In this document: piece by piece, positions 1 to 8,340 of the stretch
Position numbering within the stretch: position 1 is the first letter of the stretch
How the letters are laid out: the number at the start of each line of letters is the position of its first letter
Assembly: GCF_009857595.1 (NCBI RefSeq)
Contig: NZ_WWCU01000005.1
Location: forward strand, 62,001-126,000
Reading direction: 5' to 3'
DNA: 64,000 bases
Origin: Pseudoduganella aquatica
GTDB taxonomy: Bacteria; Pseudomonadota; Gammaproteobacteria; Burkholderiales; Burkholderiaceae_D
Program-made: the position numbers and the translations under genes
The notes under the pieces: generated by a model
What the model was told of the DNA's origin: nothing
Databases searched by the model: none
Seen by the model: only the letters and a program-made list of their open reading frames with translations

Positions 1-305
1 CGGCGGTCCTGGCGGGCGTAGCCGAAGTAAGGGATGGCGGCAGTGATACGGCCAGCGGAGGCGCGTTTCAGTGCATCGACCATCAGGATCAGTTCCATCA
101 GGCTATCGTTGGTCGGTGCGCAGGTCGATTGCAGCACGAACACGTCTTTACCACGAACGTTTTCGTTGATTTCGACCATGACTTCGCCGTCCGAGAATTT
201 CGAGACGACTGCTTTGCCGAGAGGAATGCCGAGGTTTTTTGCGACTCCTTCAGCCAGCGCAGGATTAGCGTTGCCGGTAAAAACCATCAGGTTTTCGTAA
301 GCCAT
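1..305 (-). CDS. prs: Ribose-phosphate pyrophosphokinase, N-terminal part (runs off the window)
   Basis: This enzyme makes PRPP from ribose 5-phosphate and ATP in the cytoplasm, feeding purine, pyrimidine, histidine and NAD synthesis. Only about the first 101 residues are in the window. They begin [20 protein letters not shown] and include [19 protein letters not shown] and [13 protein letters not shown], which are characteristic of bacterial Prs. The ATG at 305 gives the usual N-terminus. The gene lies just downstream of tRNA-Gln, lolB and ispE on the same strand, a common betaproteobacterial order. Between the tRNA and the start are two small hairpins (GGTGCC/GGCACC and GCCGGA/TCCGGC) that may be leader structure. 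The identification is secure; the C-terminal half cannot be judged. Confidence 0.95.
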   Translation of the reverse strand, partial: MAYENLMVFTGNANPALAEGVAKNLGIPLGKAVVSKFSDGEVMVEINENVRGKDVFVLQSTCAPTNDSLMELILMVDALKRASAGRITAAIPYFGYARQDR

Positions 306-450
306 GGGGAGTCCCAGAGAAGTAAGCGTTGATATCTTTGATTGATCGCCGGACAAACCTCTATCCGGCGCTGCGAGCTTCGGTGCCGTGGGCACCTGTA
401 TTTTATCTTGACTGGACGCTGATGCATCGACAGACTCAAGAAAAATTAGG

Positions 451-527
451 TGGCAGGGGAACAAGGATTCGAACCTTGGTATGCTGGAATCAAAATCCAG
501 TGCCTTAACCAGCTTGGCGATTCCCCT
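451..527 (-). tRNA. tRNA-Gln (anticodon TTG)
   Basis: Read on the minus strand, this 77-nt sequence folds as a tRNA. The acceptor AGGGGAA pairs with TTCCCCT, followed by G and an encoded CCA. The anticodon stem CTGGA/TCCAG encloses the loop TTTTGAT, so the anticodon is TTG, for Gln CAA codons. The T arm is CAAGG/CCTTG around TTCGAAT. It sits between ispE and prs on their strand. Confidence 0.95.
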
Positions 528-562
528 GCTGTAACTTGCTGCTTGTCGTTACGACGGCGATT

Positions 563-590
563 ATTATACTACCGAACTAACGAAAAGCAA
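563..590 (-). promoter_or_regulatory. Putative sigma-70 promoter for tRNA-Gln/prs
   Basis: On the minus strand a perfect -10 box TATAAT (563-568) lies 36 bp upstream of the tRNA. A weak -35 TTGCTT (585-590) precedes it at a 16-bp spacing. The position just behind the ispE stop suits a promoter for the tRNA and perhaps prs. The -10 is strong by eye and the -35 is poor. Confidence 0.5.
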
Positions 591-604
591 AATCTTTTTT
601 TCGT

Positions 605-1480
605 TCACAACATGTCGAAGATCGGATGCTGCTTCAGCGCTTTGGCCTTCCAGGCAGTCCAGACACCCTGCGCTCTTTCGAGTACCGCATCGGCCTGGCC
701 TTCATCTGCAAAGGCACAAAACACACAAGCACCGGAACCAGTCATCCTGGCATCTCCGTAAGCTGCCAGCCATTCTATCGCCTTTGCTACCGGCGGGTAA
801 AGACTGGTTGCCACTTGCTGCAAATCATTCCTGCCATACTGCTTCAAATCGTTTCGATTTTCGTAGTGGCTGGAAAAGTCCGCTATTATGATCGGCGAAC
901 TGTCCCTTGTCAAATGGGGAGAGCAAAATATTTCCGCCGTGGGCACGGCCACGCCCGGCTCGATCACCACATACCAGCAGTCCGGCGCCGCCACCGCCTG
1001 CAGCGCCTCGCCCACGCCTTCGGCAAACGCGGTCTGGCCGAAGATGAAGAAAGGGATGTCCGCGCCCAGCGGCAGGCCCAGCGCCATCAGCTCCTGCCGC
1101 GTCAAGCCGGCGTTCCACAAATGGTTCAGCGCCATCAGCGTGGTGGCCGCGTCGGACGAGCCGCCGCCCAGGCCGCCGCCCATGGGCAGCACCTTCTCCA
1201 CCGTGATGTCGGCGCCGTGCAGCTGGCCGCTGCGGCGCCGCGCCTCGGCCTGCAGCAGGCGCGCCGCGCGGATGACCAGGTCCTGTTCTTCCGGCACGCC
1301 GGGAATGTCGTTGCTGCGGCGCAGCTGGCCGTCCGCGCGCACGCGGATGTGCAGCAGGTCGCCGCGGTCTATCAGCTGGAAGGCGGTTTGCAGCATGTGG
1401 TAGCCGTCCGCCCGGCGGCCGGTCACGTGCAGGAACAGATTCAGTTTGGCCGGGGCCGGGAGGTTCTTCAGTTCGTTCAT
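605..1480 (-). CDS. ispE: 4-diphosphocytidyl-2-C-methyl-D-erythritol kinase
   Basis: IspE phosphorylates CDP-methylerythritol with ATP in the MEP pathway to isoprenoid precursors. The 291-residue protein is of normal length for the GHMP kinase family. The N-terminal PAPAKLNLFLHVTGRRADGYH and the glycine-rich ATP loop PMGGGLGGGSSDAATTL (around residues 100-116) are clear, and the late motif MTGSGACVFCAF is the third GHMP motif. It follows lolB by only 9 bp on the same strand, so the two are surely cotranscribed. The tRNA-Gln and prs genes follow. The ATG at 1480 has no strong ribosome-binding site, consistent with translation coupled to lolB. Confidence 0.97.
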   Translation of the reverse strand: MNELKNLPAPAKLNLFLHVTGRRADGYHMLQTAFQLIDRGDLLHIRVRADGQLRRSNDIPGVPEEQDLVIRAARLLQAEARRRSGQLHGADITVEKVLPMGGGLGGGSSDAATTLMALNHLWNAGLTRQELMALGLPLGADIPFFIFGQTAFAEGVGEALQAVAAPDCWYVVIEPGVAVPTAEIFCSPHLTRDSSPIIIADFSSHYENRNDLKQYGRNDLQQVATSLYPPVAKAIEWLAAYGDARMTGSGACVFCAFADEGQADAVLERAQGVWTAWKAKALKQHPIFDML

Positions 1481-1489
1481 GTAGCTGGT

Positions 1490-2113
1490 TTAATTCTGTG
1501 CTTCTATGATGACTCGGATGGACATGTGGTCCAGCTTGCCGGTGGCGCCGCGCTCGGCGTCGATGCGCTTGGGCTGCTGGACGGCGCTCTTGCCGCCCGG
1601 CGCCGCATCGTGCCACGAGACCCAGCTCACGCGCCAGCCGTCGGCGGTGGTCACACTGTTGGCGGCGCCGTCGGCGGCGGGATTGGCCACGAAAGGCTTG
1701 CCGCCCGCCGCCGTGGCGCGGCCCTGCAGCCAGTCGCGCATGCCGGACACCGGCAGGGTCCAGCCCAGCGCCTGCGTGCTCAGCGCGTCGATATCGGTGG
1801 CGCTGCGCGGCGCCTTGCCGCTCTCGGTCAGCGTGGCCAGCCGGGGCGTGACGCTGATGGTGGCGACGGTCTGGTTCAGCGGCGGGGCCTGGATGGCGAT
1901 GTCGGTGCGCTCCGCGTTTTGCTGCCAGATGAAGCGCACCGTTATGTTCTCGTCGCGGCCCTCTTTGCTGTAGGCGGCATTCAGCCTGCCCGCCAACTCC
2001 ACGTCGTAGCCGGCGCCGGTCAGCCCGCTGGTGGTGGCACAGCCGGACAGCAGCGCGGCGCTGCCCAGCGCGAAGACCATGGCGGCGCGGCGCATCACAT
2101 GTGCGCGCATCAT
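1490..2113 (-). CDS. lolB: Outer-membrane lipoprotein insertion factor LolB
   Basis: LolB receives lipoproteins from periplasmic LolA and inserts them into the outer membrane. The protein has about 207 residues. The signal peptide ends in the lipobox LLSGC, so it is itself a lipoprotein, followed by a typical LolB core. I chose ATG 2113 because its ATGATG overlaps the TGA stop of the upstream TPR gene (2110-2112). A longer reading frame from 2224 would add an arginine-rich stretch overlapping that gene and would bury the signal peptide. The order TPR-lolB-ispE-tRNA-prs supports the name. Confidence 0.9.
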   Translation of the reverse strand: MMRAHVMRRAAMVFALGSAALLSGCATTSGLTGAGYDVELAGRLNAAYSKEGRDENITVRFIWQQNAERTDIAIQAPPLNQTVATISVTPRLATLTESGKAPRSATDIDALSTQALGWTLPVSGMRDWLQGRATAAGGKPFVANPAADGAANSVTTADGWRVSWVSWHDAAPGGKSAVQQPKRIDAERGATGKLDHMSIRVIIEAQN

Positions 2114-3918
2114 AGGCTGGTATTCAAACGGGCCAGCGTGCTTTTCAGCGCGTCGTTCTGCGGGTCCTTGGCGCGCGCTTCGCGCCACAGCTTGTGCGCG
2201 CCGCCCTGGTCGCCCTGCGCCCACAGCACTTCGCCCAGGTGCACGGCGATTTCGGGGTCGCTGCGCAGGGTGTAGGCCTGGCGCAGCAGCGCCTCGGCTT
2301 CCTTCAGGCGGCCCTGGCGGTATTGCACCCAGCCCATGCTGTCCATGATGAAGGGGTCGTTCGGCGCCATCTGCATGGCCTTCTCGACCAGGGTGAAGGC
2401 CTCGTCCAGGCGCTGGTTGCGGTCCGCCAGCGAATAGCCCAGCGCGTTGTAGGCGTGGTGGTTGTCCGGCGCGATCTCCATCACCTTGCGCAAGCTGGTT
2501 TCCATCAGCTCCACCTTGCCCAGCTTTTCAGCCGCGAGGGCGAAGTCGTACAGCAGGTCCGGGCTGTTCGGGTAGCGCAGCACGCCGTCCTGCAGCACGG
2601 CGTAGGCCTCCAGGCTGCGGCCGGCGTCGCGCAGCAGCTGGGCGTCGGTCTGGGCCACCTGGGCCAGTTCGGCCGGATCTTCGCTCTTGATGTCTGCCAG
2701 CTGCTTGCGCGCGCCGTCCAGGTCGCCCAGGCGGGCGGACAGCTGGGCACGCTTGAGCTTCACGGTCAGCAGCAAACGCGGCTCGCCATTGTCTATCTTC
2801 TCCAGCCAGGCCTGGGCGCCGGCGAAGTCGCCGCGCTCCTCGGCGATCTGCGACAGGATCAAGAGCGCCTTGGTGGGGTCGCGGTCATCGCTGCCCTCCT
2901 TGTCCACCACCTCCACGAAGTGCTTGAAATAGCCTTCGGCGGCGGCAATGTCGTTGCCCTGCATGGACATGATGCCCAGCGCGTACAGCGTGGCCGGGTT
3001 GTCCGGCTGGCTTTTCAGCAGGAACTGGAACTGCTCGCGGGCCTGGTCGTACTGCTTCTGCTCCACCAGCATGCGGGCGTAGGCGGCGCGCACTTCGCGC
3101 GAATTCGGGTACTTGGCCAGGAAACCGGTCACCAGCCTGGTCACGGCGGCGCCGTCGGGCGTCACCTGCGCCATCGTCAGCAGCGCCAGTTCGGAGTCGG
3201 GCTTGATGCGCATGGCTTGCTGCGCTTCCTTGCCGGCGCGCTCCACGTCGTTATTCGAAAACGCGCCCTGGGCCAGCACCAGGTGGGCTTCCAGCGTCTG
3301 GGCGTAAGGCGCGAGCACGCGCTCCATCAGGGCGAAAGCGGCGGCCTTGTCCTTGGCGCGCAGCAGGAATTGCTGCATCTGGAACATGGCCAGGCCGCGC
3401 GCGTTGGGCGGGCTGGCCTTCAGGCGCTGCGCGAACACCTGCTCGGCTTCGCTCAGGTCGTCGCTCAGCACGGAGAAACCGAGGAAATACTGCGCCGCTT
3501 CGTCCGACTCGGGGGCCAGTTCCCGCCACAGGCGGATGGCCGCCATCGCCTCGCCGCCCTGCTTGGCTGCCAGCGCCATTTCAGCCGAGCGCTGGGCCAG
3601 GCGCGGATCGCGCGTCTGCTGGGCCAGCACCATCATGGTGACGTAGGCGCTTTGCCACTGGCCGCGCTTGAAGTCCAGCTCGGCCTTGGTGAGCTTGTAG
3701 AACAAATCGCTGGTCAGCTCCACGCTGGGCAGGGGCTCGGTGGCTTGCACTGCGGCTGCGGCCGCCACCGCCTGCACGGCGGGCGTATCGGCCTCGGCGG
3801 CGGGGGACGTAGCAGATTCTGCGGCAGGAGCGGGCTGCTCGGGCGCATCCGGCTGCGGTACAACAGCGCAAGCGGACAGTACTGCCGAGAAGGTTACAAT
3901 GACGAATGCGTTTTTCAA
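2110..3918 (-). CDS. TPR-repeat lipoprotein upstream of lolB
   Basis: This 602-residue protein starts with a lipoprotein signal (lipobox LSAC, cysteine at about residue 17). An Ala/Pro/Glu-rich linker follows to about residue 65, then a long run of tetratricopeptide repeats. Units such as NPATLYALGIMSMQGND and DNHHAYNALGYSLADRNQRL are recognisable. It should be a periplasm-facing lipoprotein scaffold. Its place directly before lolB, with an ATGA overlap, suggests envelope or lipoprotein work, but no enzymatic motif is visible and its partner is unknown. The start is a TTG at 3918 with AGGG about 8 bp upstream; no in-frame ATG gives the signal peptide. It is divergent from mutM. Confidence 0.85.
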   Translation of the reverse strand: MKNAFVIVTFSAVLSACAVVPQPDAPEQPAPAAESATSPAAEADTPAVQAVAAAAAVQATEPLPSVELTSDLFYKLTKAELDFKRGQWQSAYVTMMVLAQQTRDPRLAQRSAEMALAAKQGGEAMAAIRLWRELAPESDEAAQYFLGFSVLSDDLSEAEQVFAQRLKASPPNARGLAMFQMQQFLLRAKDKAAAFALMERVLAPYAQTLEAHLVLAQGAFSNNDVERAGKEAQQAMRIKPDSELALLTMAQVTPDGAAVTRLVTGFLAKYPNSREVRAAYARMLVEQKQYDQAREQFQFLLKSQPDNPATLYALGIMSMQGNDIAAAEGYFKHFVEVVDKEGSDDRDPTKALLILSQIAEERGDFAGAQAWLEKIDNGEPRLLLTVKLKRAQLSARLGDLDGARKQLADIKSEDPAELAQVAQTDAQLLRDAGRSLEAYAVLQDGVLRYPNSPDLLYDFALAAEKLGKVELMETSLRKVMEIAPDNHHAYNALGYSLADRNQRLDEAFTLVEKAMQMAPNDPFIMDSMGWVQYRQGRLKEAEALLRQAYTLRSDPEIAVHLGEVLWAQGDQGGAHKLWREARAKDPQNDALKSTLARLNTSL

Positions 3919-4008
3919 AGGATAGCCCTGACTGGTAGGAAACTAGCCCTGATTTTACGCCAACCCACCGCTATCGTCCGTTTGCAGGTGTAACGAAGTT
4001 TTTTGCCT

Positions 4009-4842
4009 ATGCCAGAATTGCCAGAAGTTGAAGTCACGCGGCGCGGAGTGGCGCCCCATATCGAAGGGCGCACCGTGCGCGGCGTGGTGCTGCGCCGCAG
4101 CGGCCTGCGCTGGCCCTTCCCTGCCGGCCTGGAGCAGGCGCTGGCGGGCCGCGTGGTGACGGCCACGGGGCGGCGCGGCAAATACCTGCTGCTGCGCTTC
4201 GACAATGGCACCCTCATCATCCACCTCGGCATGTCCGGCCATTTGCGCGTGCTGCCGCAAGGCATACCGCCGCAGAAGCACGACCATTTCGACCTGGTGG
4301 TCGACAGCGACCGCGACGAGCAGGTGCTGCGGCTGACCGATCCGCGCCGCTTCGGCGCCGTGCTGTGGCACCCCAGCGAGGACGGCGACCTGGAGCAGCA
4401 CCTGCTGCTGCGCGGCCTGGGCGTGGAACCGCTGGAGGGCGCGTTCACCGGCGAGCTGCTGCACCGCATGACGCGCACGCGCGGCTCGGCCATCAAGCAG
4501 GTGCTGCTGGCGGGCGATATCGTGGTGGGCGTGGGCAATATCTACTGCTCGGAGAGCCTGTTCCGCGCCGGCATCAATCCGAAGACGCCGGCCCGCCGCA
4601 TCAGCCTGGCGCGCTACCAGAAGCTGGCGCAGGCCATCCGCGACGTGCTGGCCGAGGCCATCGTCCAGGGCGGCAGCACCTTGCGCGACTTTATCAGCGT
4701 CAATGGCCAGTCCGGCTACTTCCAGCAAAGCTATTTCGTCTATGATCGTACCGGCCTGCCGTGCCGGGTGTGCGGGACGCCGGTGCGCCAGGTCAAGCAG
4801 GGGCAGCGCTCGACCTTCTATTGTGTGCAGTGCCAGAAATAA
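4009..4842 (+). CDS. mutM: Formamidopyrimidine-DNA glycosylase (MutM/Fpg)
   Basis: MutM excises 8-oxoguanine and formamidopyrimidines from DNA opposite C and cuts the abasic site. Processing of MPELPEVE must expose Pro2, the Schiff-base nucleophile, next to Glu3. The start is therefore the ATG at 4009 and not the in-frame TTG six bases earlier. The protein has 277 residues, the family norm. The conserved lysine in [11 protein letters not shown] and a C-terminal zinc finger of C-x2-C-x16-C-x2-C (CRVC to CVQC) are complete. A dynamin-like GTPase starts 9 bp later and mutY, the partner glycosylase of the GO system, follows. Confidence 0.98.
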   Translation: MPELPEVEVTRRGVAPHIEGRTVRGVVLRRSGLRWPFPAGLEQALAGRVVTATGRRGKYLLLRFDNGTLIIHLGMSGHLRVLPQGIPPQKHDHFDLVVDSDRDEQVLRLTDPRRFGAVLWHPSEDGDLEQHLLLRGLGVEPLEGAFTGELLHRMTRTRGSAIKQVLLAGDIVVGVGNIYCSESLFRAGINPKTPARRISLARYQKLAQAIRDVLAEAIVQGGSTLRDFISVNGQSGYFQQSYFVYDRTGLPCRVCGTPVRQVKQGQRSTFYCVQCQK

Positions 4843-4851
4843 GAGGGAAGC

Positions 4852-6780
4852 ATGGTCAGGGATCTTGAACAGTACAGTGCGTGGCGCCAGGGCGTGGTGG
4901 TGGCGCTGCAGCAGTACCAGGCATGGCTGCACGGCGCCGAGCTGGCCGACGCGGCCAGCGAGCAGCGCCTGGCGCGCACCCTGGCCCGGCTGGCGGACGA
5001 CAAGCTGTCGGTGGCCTTCGTGGCCGAATTCTCGCGCGGCAAATCCGAACTGATCAACGCCATCTTCTTCGCCGACTACGGCCAGCGCATCCTGCCTTCG
5101 GCGGCCGGACGCACCACCATGTGCCCCACCGAGCTGATGTACGACCCGGCGTGGCCGGCCTGCATCCGCCTGCTGCCGATCGAAACCCGGGCCGACAACC
5201 TGTCCACCAGCGACTACCGCGACAACGCCTCGGCCTGGACCATGCTGCCGCTGGACCTGGACTCGCCGGCCGCCATGCACGAGGTGTTCCGCCAGGTGAG
5301 CCTGACGCGCCACGTGGGCGTGGAGGAAGCCAAGCGCTACGGCCTGTACGACGAGAACGATCCGGACATGCCGGTTACGCTGGACAACGACGGCCTGGTG
5401 GAAATCTCGCTGTGGCGCCACGCCATCATCAACTTCCCGCACCCGCTGCTCAAGCAGGGCCTGGTGATCCTGGACACGCCGGGCCTGAACGCCATCGGCA
5501 CCGAGCCGGAGCTGACGCTGAATCTGATCCCGCACGCCCACGCGGTGCTGTTCATCCTGGCGGCCGACACCGGCGTGACCAAGAGCGACATCGAAGTCTG
5601 GCGCACGCACATCGGCGCCGGCGCCGGCCGCCTGGTGGTGCTCAACAAGATCGACAGCATGTGGGACGAACTGCGCAGCGACACCGAGGTGAACGCCGAG
5701 ATCGCGCGCCAGCAGGAGCATGCGGCGCACATGCTGGCCCTGGAGCCGCGCCAGGTGTTTCCGGTGTCGGCGCAGAAGGCGCTGGTGGGCAAGATCAACA
5801 GCGACGCGGCGCTGCTGGAAAAAAGCCGCCTGGGCCTGCTGGAGCGGGCCTTGTTCAACGAACTGATTCCGGCCAAGAAGGACATCATCCGCAAGCAGCT
5901 GGCGCGCGAGCTGGGCACGCTGAGCGGCGCGCAGCAGGCCATGGTGAGCGCGCGCATGCGCGGCATCGTCGAGCAGCTGCACGAGCTGAAAAGCCTGCGC
6001 GGCAAGAACCAGAGCGTGGTGGCGCACATGATGCGCCGCATCGACGTGGAGAAGAAGGAGTTCGACAGCAGCCTGTTCAAGCTGCAGGCCACGCGCGCGG
6101 TGTTCACGCGGCTGTCCACCGAGCTGTACACCTGCCTGGGCATGGACATGCTGCGCGACCACGTGCTGGGCGTGCGCGCCGCCATGGACCGCAGCCGCTT
6201 TTCCACCGGCATGCGCGAGGCGGTCAAGGTCTTCTTCGACGACATCAAGCGCGACCTGCAGGCGTCCGAACGCAAGACCAGCGAGATCCGCGACATGATG
6301 GAGGTGATGTACCGCAAGTTCTCCAGCGAGCACGGGCTCACGCTGCCGCCGCCCATGCCCTTCACGCTGGACCGCTACCGCGACGAGATCGCCGACATCG
6401 AGGATATCTACGATGCGCAGTTCGGCACCGTGACCTTGCTGATGACCAGCCGCGTGGTGCTGATGGAGCGCTTCTTCGACTCCATCGCGTCGGCCGTGAA
6501 GCGCTGCTTCAAGGCGGCCAACGCGGACGCGGAGGCGTGGCTGAAGGTGATCATGGCGCCGCTGGAGGCGCAGATCCGGCAGCACAAGGACCAGCTCAAG
6601 CACAGGCTGGCGTCCATCCAGCGCATCCATGACGCGACCGACAGCCTGGAGCAGAAAATCGAGGCCTTCGAGCAGAGCCAGGCCGAGCTGGAGCAGCTCA
6701 GGGCCAAGCTGACCGAGCTGTCCGGCAATATCAGCATCGCCATCAACGCGGAATATGTGGCGCTGGACGCCGCCGCGTAA
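4852..6780 (+). CDS. Dynamin-family GTPase between mutM and mutY
   Basis: This is a 642-residue dynamin-like large GTPase. The G1 loop is AEFSRGKSELINAI (about residues 58-71), with Ala in place of the usual first Gly. The switch threonines are in GRTTMCPTEL, G3 is DTPGLNAIG and G4 is NKID. The C-terminal half is helical, and its last 60 residues look like coiled coil (EQKIEAFEQSQAELEQLRAK). No transmembrane helix is obvious. Bacterial dynamins remodel membranes or act in envelope stress or chromosome dynamics; the role here is not known. The ATG has a good GAGGGA site 4 bp upstream. It sits 9 bp after mutM, so it is probably cotranscribed with it. Confidence 0.88.
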   Translation: MVRDLEQYSAWRQGVVVALQQYQAWLHGAELADAASEQRLARTLARLADDKLSVAFVAEFSRGKSELINAIFFADYGQRILPSAAGRTTMCPTELMYDPAWPACIRLLPIETRADNLSTSDYRDNASAWTMLPLDLDSPAAMHEVFRQVSLTRHVGVEEAKRYGLYDENDPDMPVTLDNDGLVEISLWRHAIINFPHPLLKQGLVILDTPGLNAIGTEPELTLNLIPHAHAVLFILAADTGVTKSDIEVWRTHIGAGAGRLVVLNKIDSMWDELRSDTEVNAEIARQQEHAAHMLALEPRQVFPVSAQKALVGKINSDAALLEKSRLGLLERALFNELIPAKKDIIRKQLARELGTLSGAQQAMVSARMRGIVEQLHELKSLRGKNQSVVAHMMRRIDVEKKEFDSSLFKLQATRAVFTRLSTELYTCLGMDMLRDHVLGVRAAMDRSRFSTGMREAVKVFFDDIKRDLQASERKTSEIRDMMEVMYRKFSSEHGLTLPPPMPFTLDRYRDEIADIEDIYDAQFGTVTLLMTSRVVLMERFFDSIASAVKRCFKAANADAEAWLKVIMAPLEAQIRQHKDQLKHRLASIQRIHDATDSLEQKIEAFEQSQAELEQLRAKLTELSGNISIAINAEYVALDAAA

Positions 6781-6781
6781 T

Positions 6782-6855
6782 GGCGGGTTACGGCTGCGCC
6801 TAACCCGCCCTACGATATTGCGTAGGGCGGGTTAGGCCGCAGGCCGTAACCCGCC
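6782..6855. repeat. REP/BIME-like palindromic element, copy A
   Basis: Arms beginning GGCGGGTTACGGC and ending GCCGTAACCCGCC enclose an inner pair CTAACCCGCCCTACG / CGTAGGGCGGGTTAG with a 6-bp centre (ATATTG). Each half is also a hairpin by itself (GGCGGGTTA with TAACCCGCC), so the element can fold as one long cruciform or as two hairpins. This is the shortest of four copies in the window. It lies between the dynamin-like gene and mutY. Confidence 0.9.
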
Positions 6856-6872
6856 GCAACCCAAGGAACAGA

Positions 6873-8024
6873 ATGAAACGTTTGACCCATCCGCTGGCGC
6901 CCGAAGGCGCGGCGGACTATATCGATCCCACTTTCTCGGCCGACCTGATCGCCTGGCAGCAGCAGCACGGCCGCCACACGCTGCCGTGGCAGAACACGCG
7001 CGACGCCTACCTGGTGTGGCTGTCCGAGATCATGCTGCAGCAGACCCAGGTCTCAGCCGTGCTGGGCTATTACGCGCGCTTCCTGGAGCGCTTCCCCACC
7101 CTGCGCTCGCTGGCCGAAGCGCCGGTGGAGGATGTGATGGCGCAGTGGAGCGGCCTGGGCTACTACACCCGCGCGCGCAATCTGCACAAGTGCGCGCAGC
7201 GCGTGGTGGCGGAATACGGCGGCGTGTTCCCGTCCGACCCGGCGCTGCTGGCCGAGCTGCCCGGCATAGGCCGTTCGACGGCGGCCGCCATCGCGGCCTT
7301 TTCCAGCGGCGCGCGCGCGGCCATCATGGACGGCAACGTCAAGCGCGTGTTCGCGCGCGTGTTCGGCATCGACGCCTATCCGGGCGAGAAAAAGGTCGAG
7401 CAGGCCATGTGGCTGCGCGCCGAGGCGCTGCTGCCCGAGCAGGGCATCGAGGCCTACACGCAGGGCCTGATGGACATGGGCGCCACCTTGTGCACGCGCA
7501 GCAGCCCGGACTGCGGCCGCTGCCCCATGCAGCCGCGCTGCGTGGCCTACGCCACCCAGCGCACCAAGGATCTGCCGGTGCGCAAGCCGAAGAAGGCCAC
7601 GCCGGAAAAGCACGCCACCATGCTGGTGCTGATGGACCAGGGCCAGGTGCTGCTGGAGCAGCGCCCCGCCAGCGGCATCTGGGGCGGACTGCTGTCGCTG
7701 CCGGAACTGGACGGCCACACGCTGGCCGAGGATGACGATATTCCGCCGGCCGACCAGGCGGCATTGGTGGCGGCGGTGAGTGTATTCGGGGAGATGGAGT
7801 CGCACGAGCGGCTGGTGACGGTGACGCATGTGTTCACGCACTACAAGCTGCATATCGCGCCGCTGCTGGTGACCTTGGCGCGCCGCGCGCCCTTCGCCGC
7901 CGACGGCCGCCACGTCTGGCTGGACGCCTCCCGCGTGTCCGGCGCCGCCCTGCCAGCGCCCATCAAGAAGCTGCTGCTGGAGCTGCTGGGCGACAGCGGC
8001 GCCGCGCAGGCGCGCATGTTCTAA
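6873..8024 (+). CDS. mutY: A/G-specific adenine glycosylase MutY
   Basis: MutY removes adenine mispaired with 8-oxoguanine, complementing MutM. The 383-residue protein has the family order. A helix-hairpin-helix is seen at LPGIGRSTAAAIAAF, the catalytic Asp in IMDGNVKRVFARVFG, and the 4Fe-4S ligand set C-x6-C-x2-C-x5-C in CTRSSPDCGRCPMQPRC. A C-terminal NUDIX-like 8-oxoG recognition domain runs from about residue 245. The start ATG has AAGGAACAG upstream. The stop overlaps by a few bases the stop of a convergent small gene. A repeat element separates it from the dynamin-like gene. Confidence 0.97.
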   Translation: MKRLTHPLAPEGAADYIDPTFSADLIAWQQQHGRHTLPWQNTRDAYLVWLSEIMLQQTQVSAVLGYYARFLERFPTLRSLAEAPVEDVMAQWSGLGYYTRARNLHKCAQRVVAEYGGVFPSDPALLAELPGIGRSTAAAIAAFSSGARAAIMDGNVKRVFARVFGIDAYPGEKKVEQAMWLRAEALLPEQGIEAYTQGLMDMGATLCTRSSPDCGRCPMQPRCVAYATQRTKDLPVRKPKKATPEKHATMLVLMDQGQVLLEQRPASGIWGGLLSLPELDGHTLAEDDDIPPADQAALVAAVSVFGEMESHERLVTVTHVFTHYKLHIAPLLVTLARRAPFAADGRHVWLDASRVSGAALPAPIKKLLLELLGDSGAAQARMF

Positions 8025-8254
8025 CTGAGTAATCTGGCGACCGTCAGCGTGGCGCTGAAGGTGACCAGCGACATTGCAGTTGCCGTGCCGACAAACCACT
8101 TGATGAGGCGTTTTTCCAGCGCCTCCAGGTCCGCCTTGGTGGCGTAGCTGGAGCGTATCACTGCGACATCAATTTCCAGTGACCGCAGCCGGCTTTCAAT
8201 CTCGCTGAGACGGCGATCGACGTCTGTGAACCGCTCCTTGGTTTCTTCATCCAT
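8021..8254 (-). CDS. Small coiled-coil protein with C-terminal membrane anchor
   Basis: This is a 77-residue protein. Residues 1-45 are charged and heptad-like (ERFTDVDRRLSEIESRLRSL), followed by ATKADLEALEKRLIKW and one hydrophobic helix (about residues 52-75). It resembles the broad group of tail-anchored coiled-coil proteins found beside phage, secretion and housekeeping genes. I do not recognise a defined family with a known function. The ATG at 8254 has an excellent GGAGGT site 5 bp upstream, which decides the start over the longer open frame. It is convergent with mutY and 86 bp downstream of dgt. Confidence 0.75.
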   Translation of the reverse strand: MDEETKERFTDVDRRLSEIESRLRSLEIDVAVIRSSYATKADLEALEKRLIKWFVGTATAMSLVTFSATLTVARLLS

Positions 8255-8340
8255 GGCGCACCTCCGTCCCTTCATCATGCGCCGCGCAAGGACGGATATC
8301 AAGCGGACCGCGCAGGGGGCTTGATGCAGCTCAGATGACG

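Noticed and set aside
1490..2224. Longer LolB starting at 2224
   Set aside because: The extra 37 residues overlap the TPR gene, are Arg/Ala-rich and would precede the lipoprotein signal. The ATGA overlap supports 2113.
3955..6630. 891-codon minus-strand frame opposite mutM and the dynamin-like gene
   Set aside because: It is a His/Gln/Ala-rich shadow of two genes with intact catalytic motifs.
6782..6855. The GGCGGGTTACG repeats as CRISPR or IS ends
   Set aside because: Copies are kilobases apart with no spacer array, and no transposase lies between them. Nested palindromes fit REP-like elements better.
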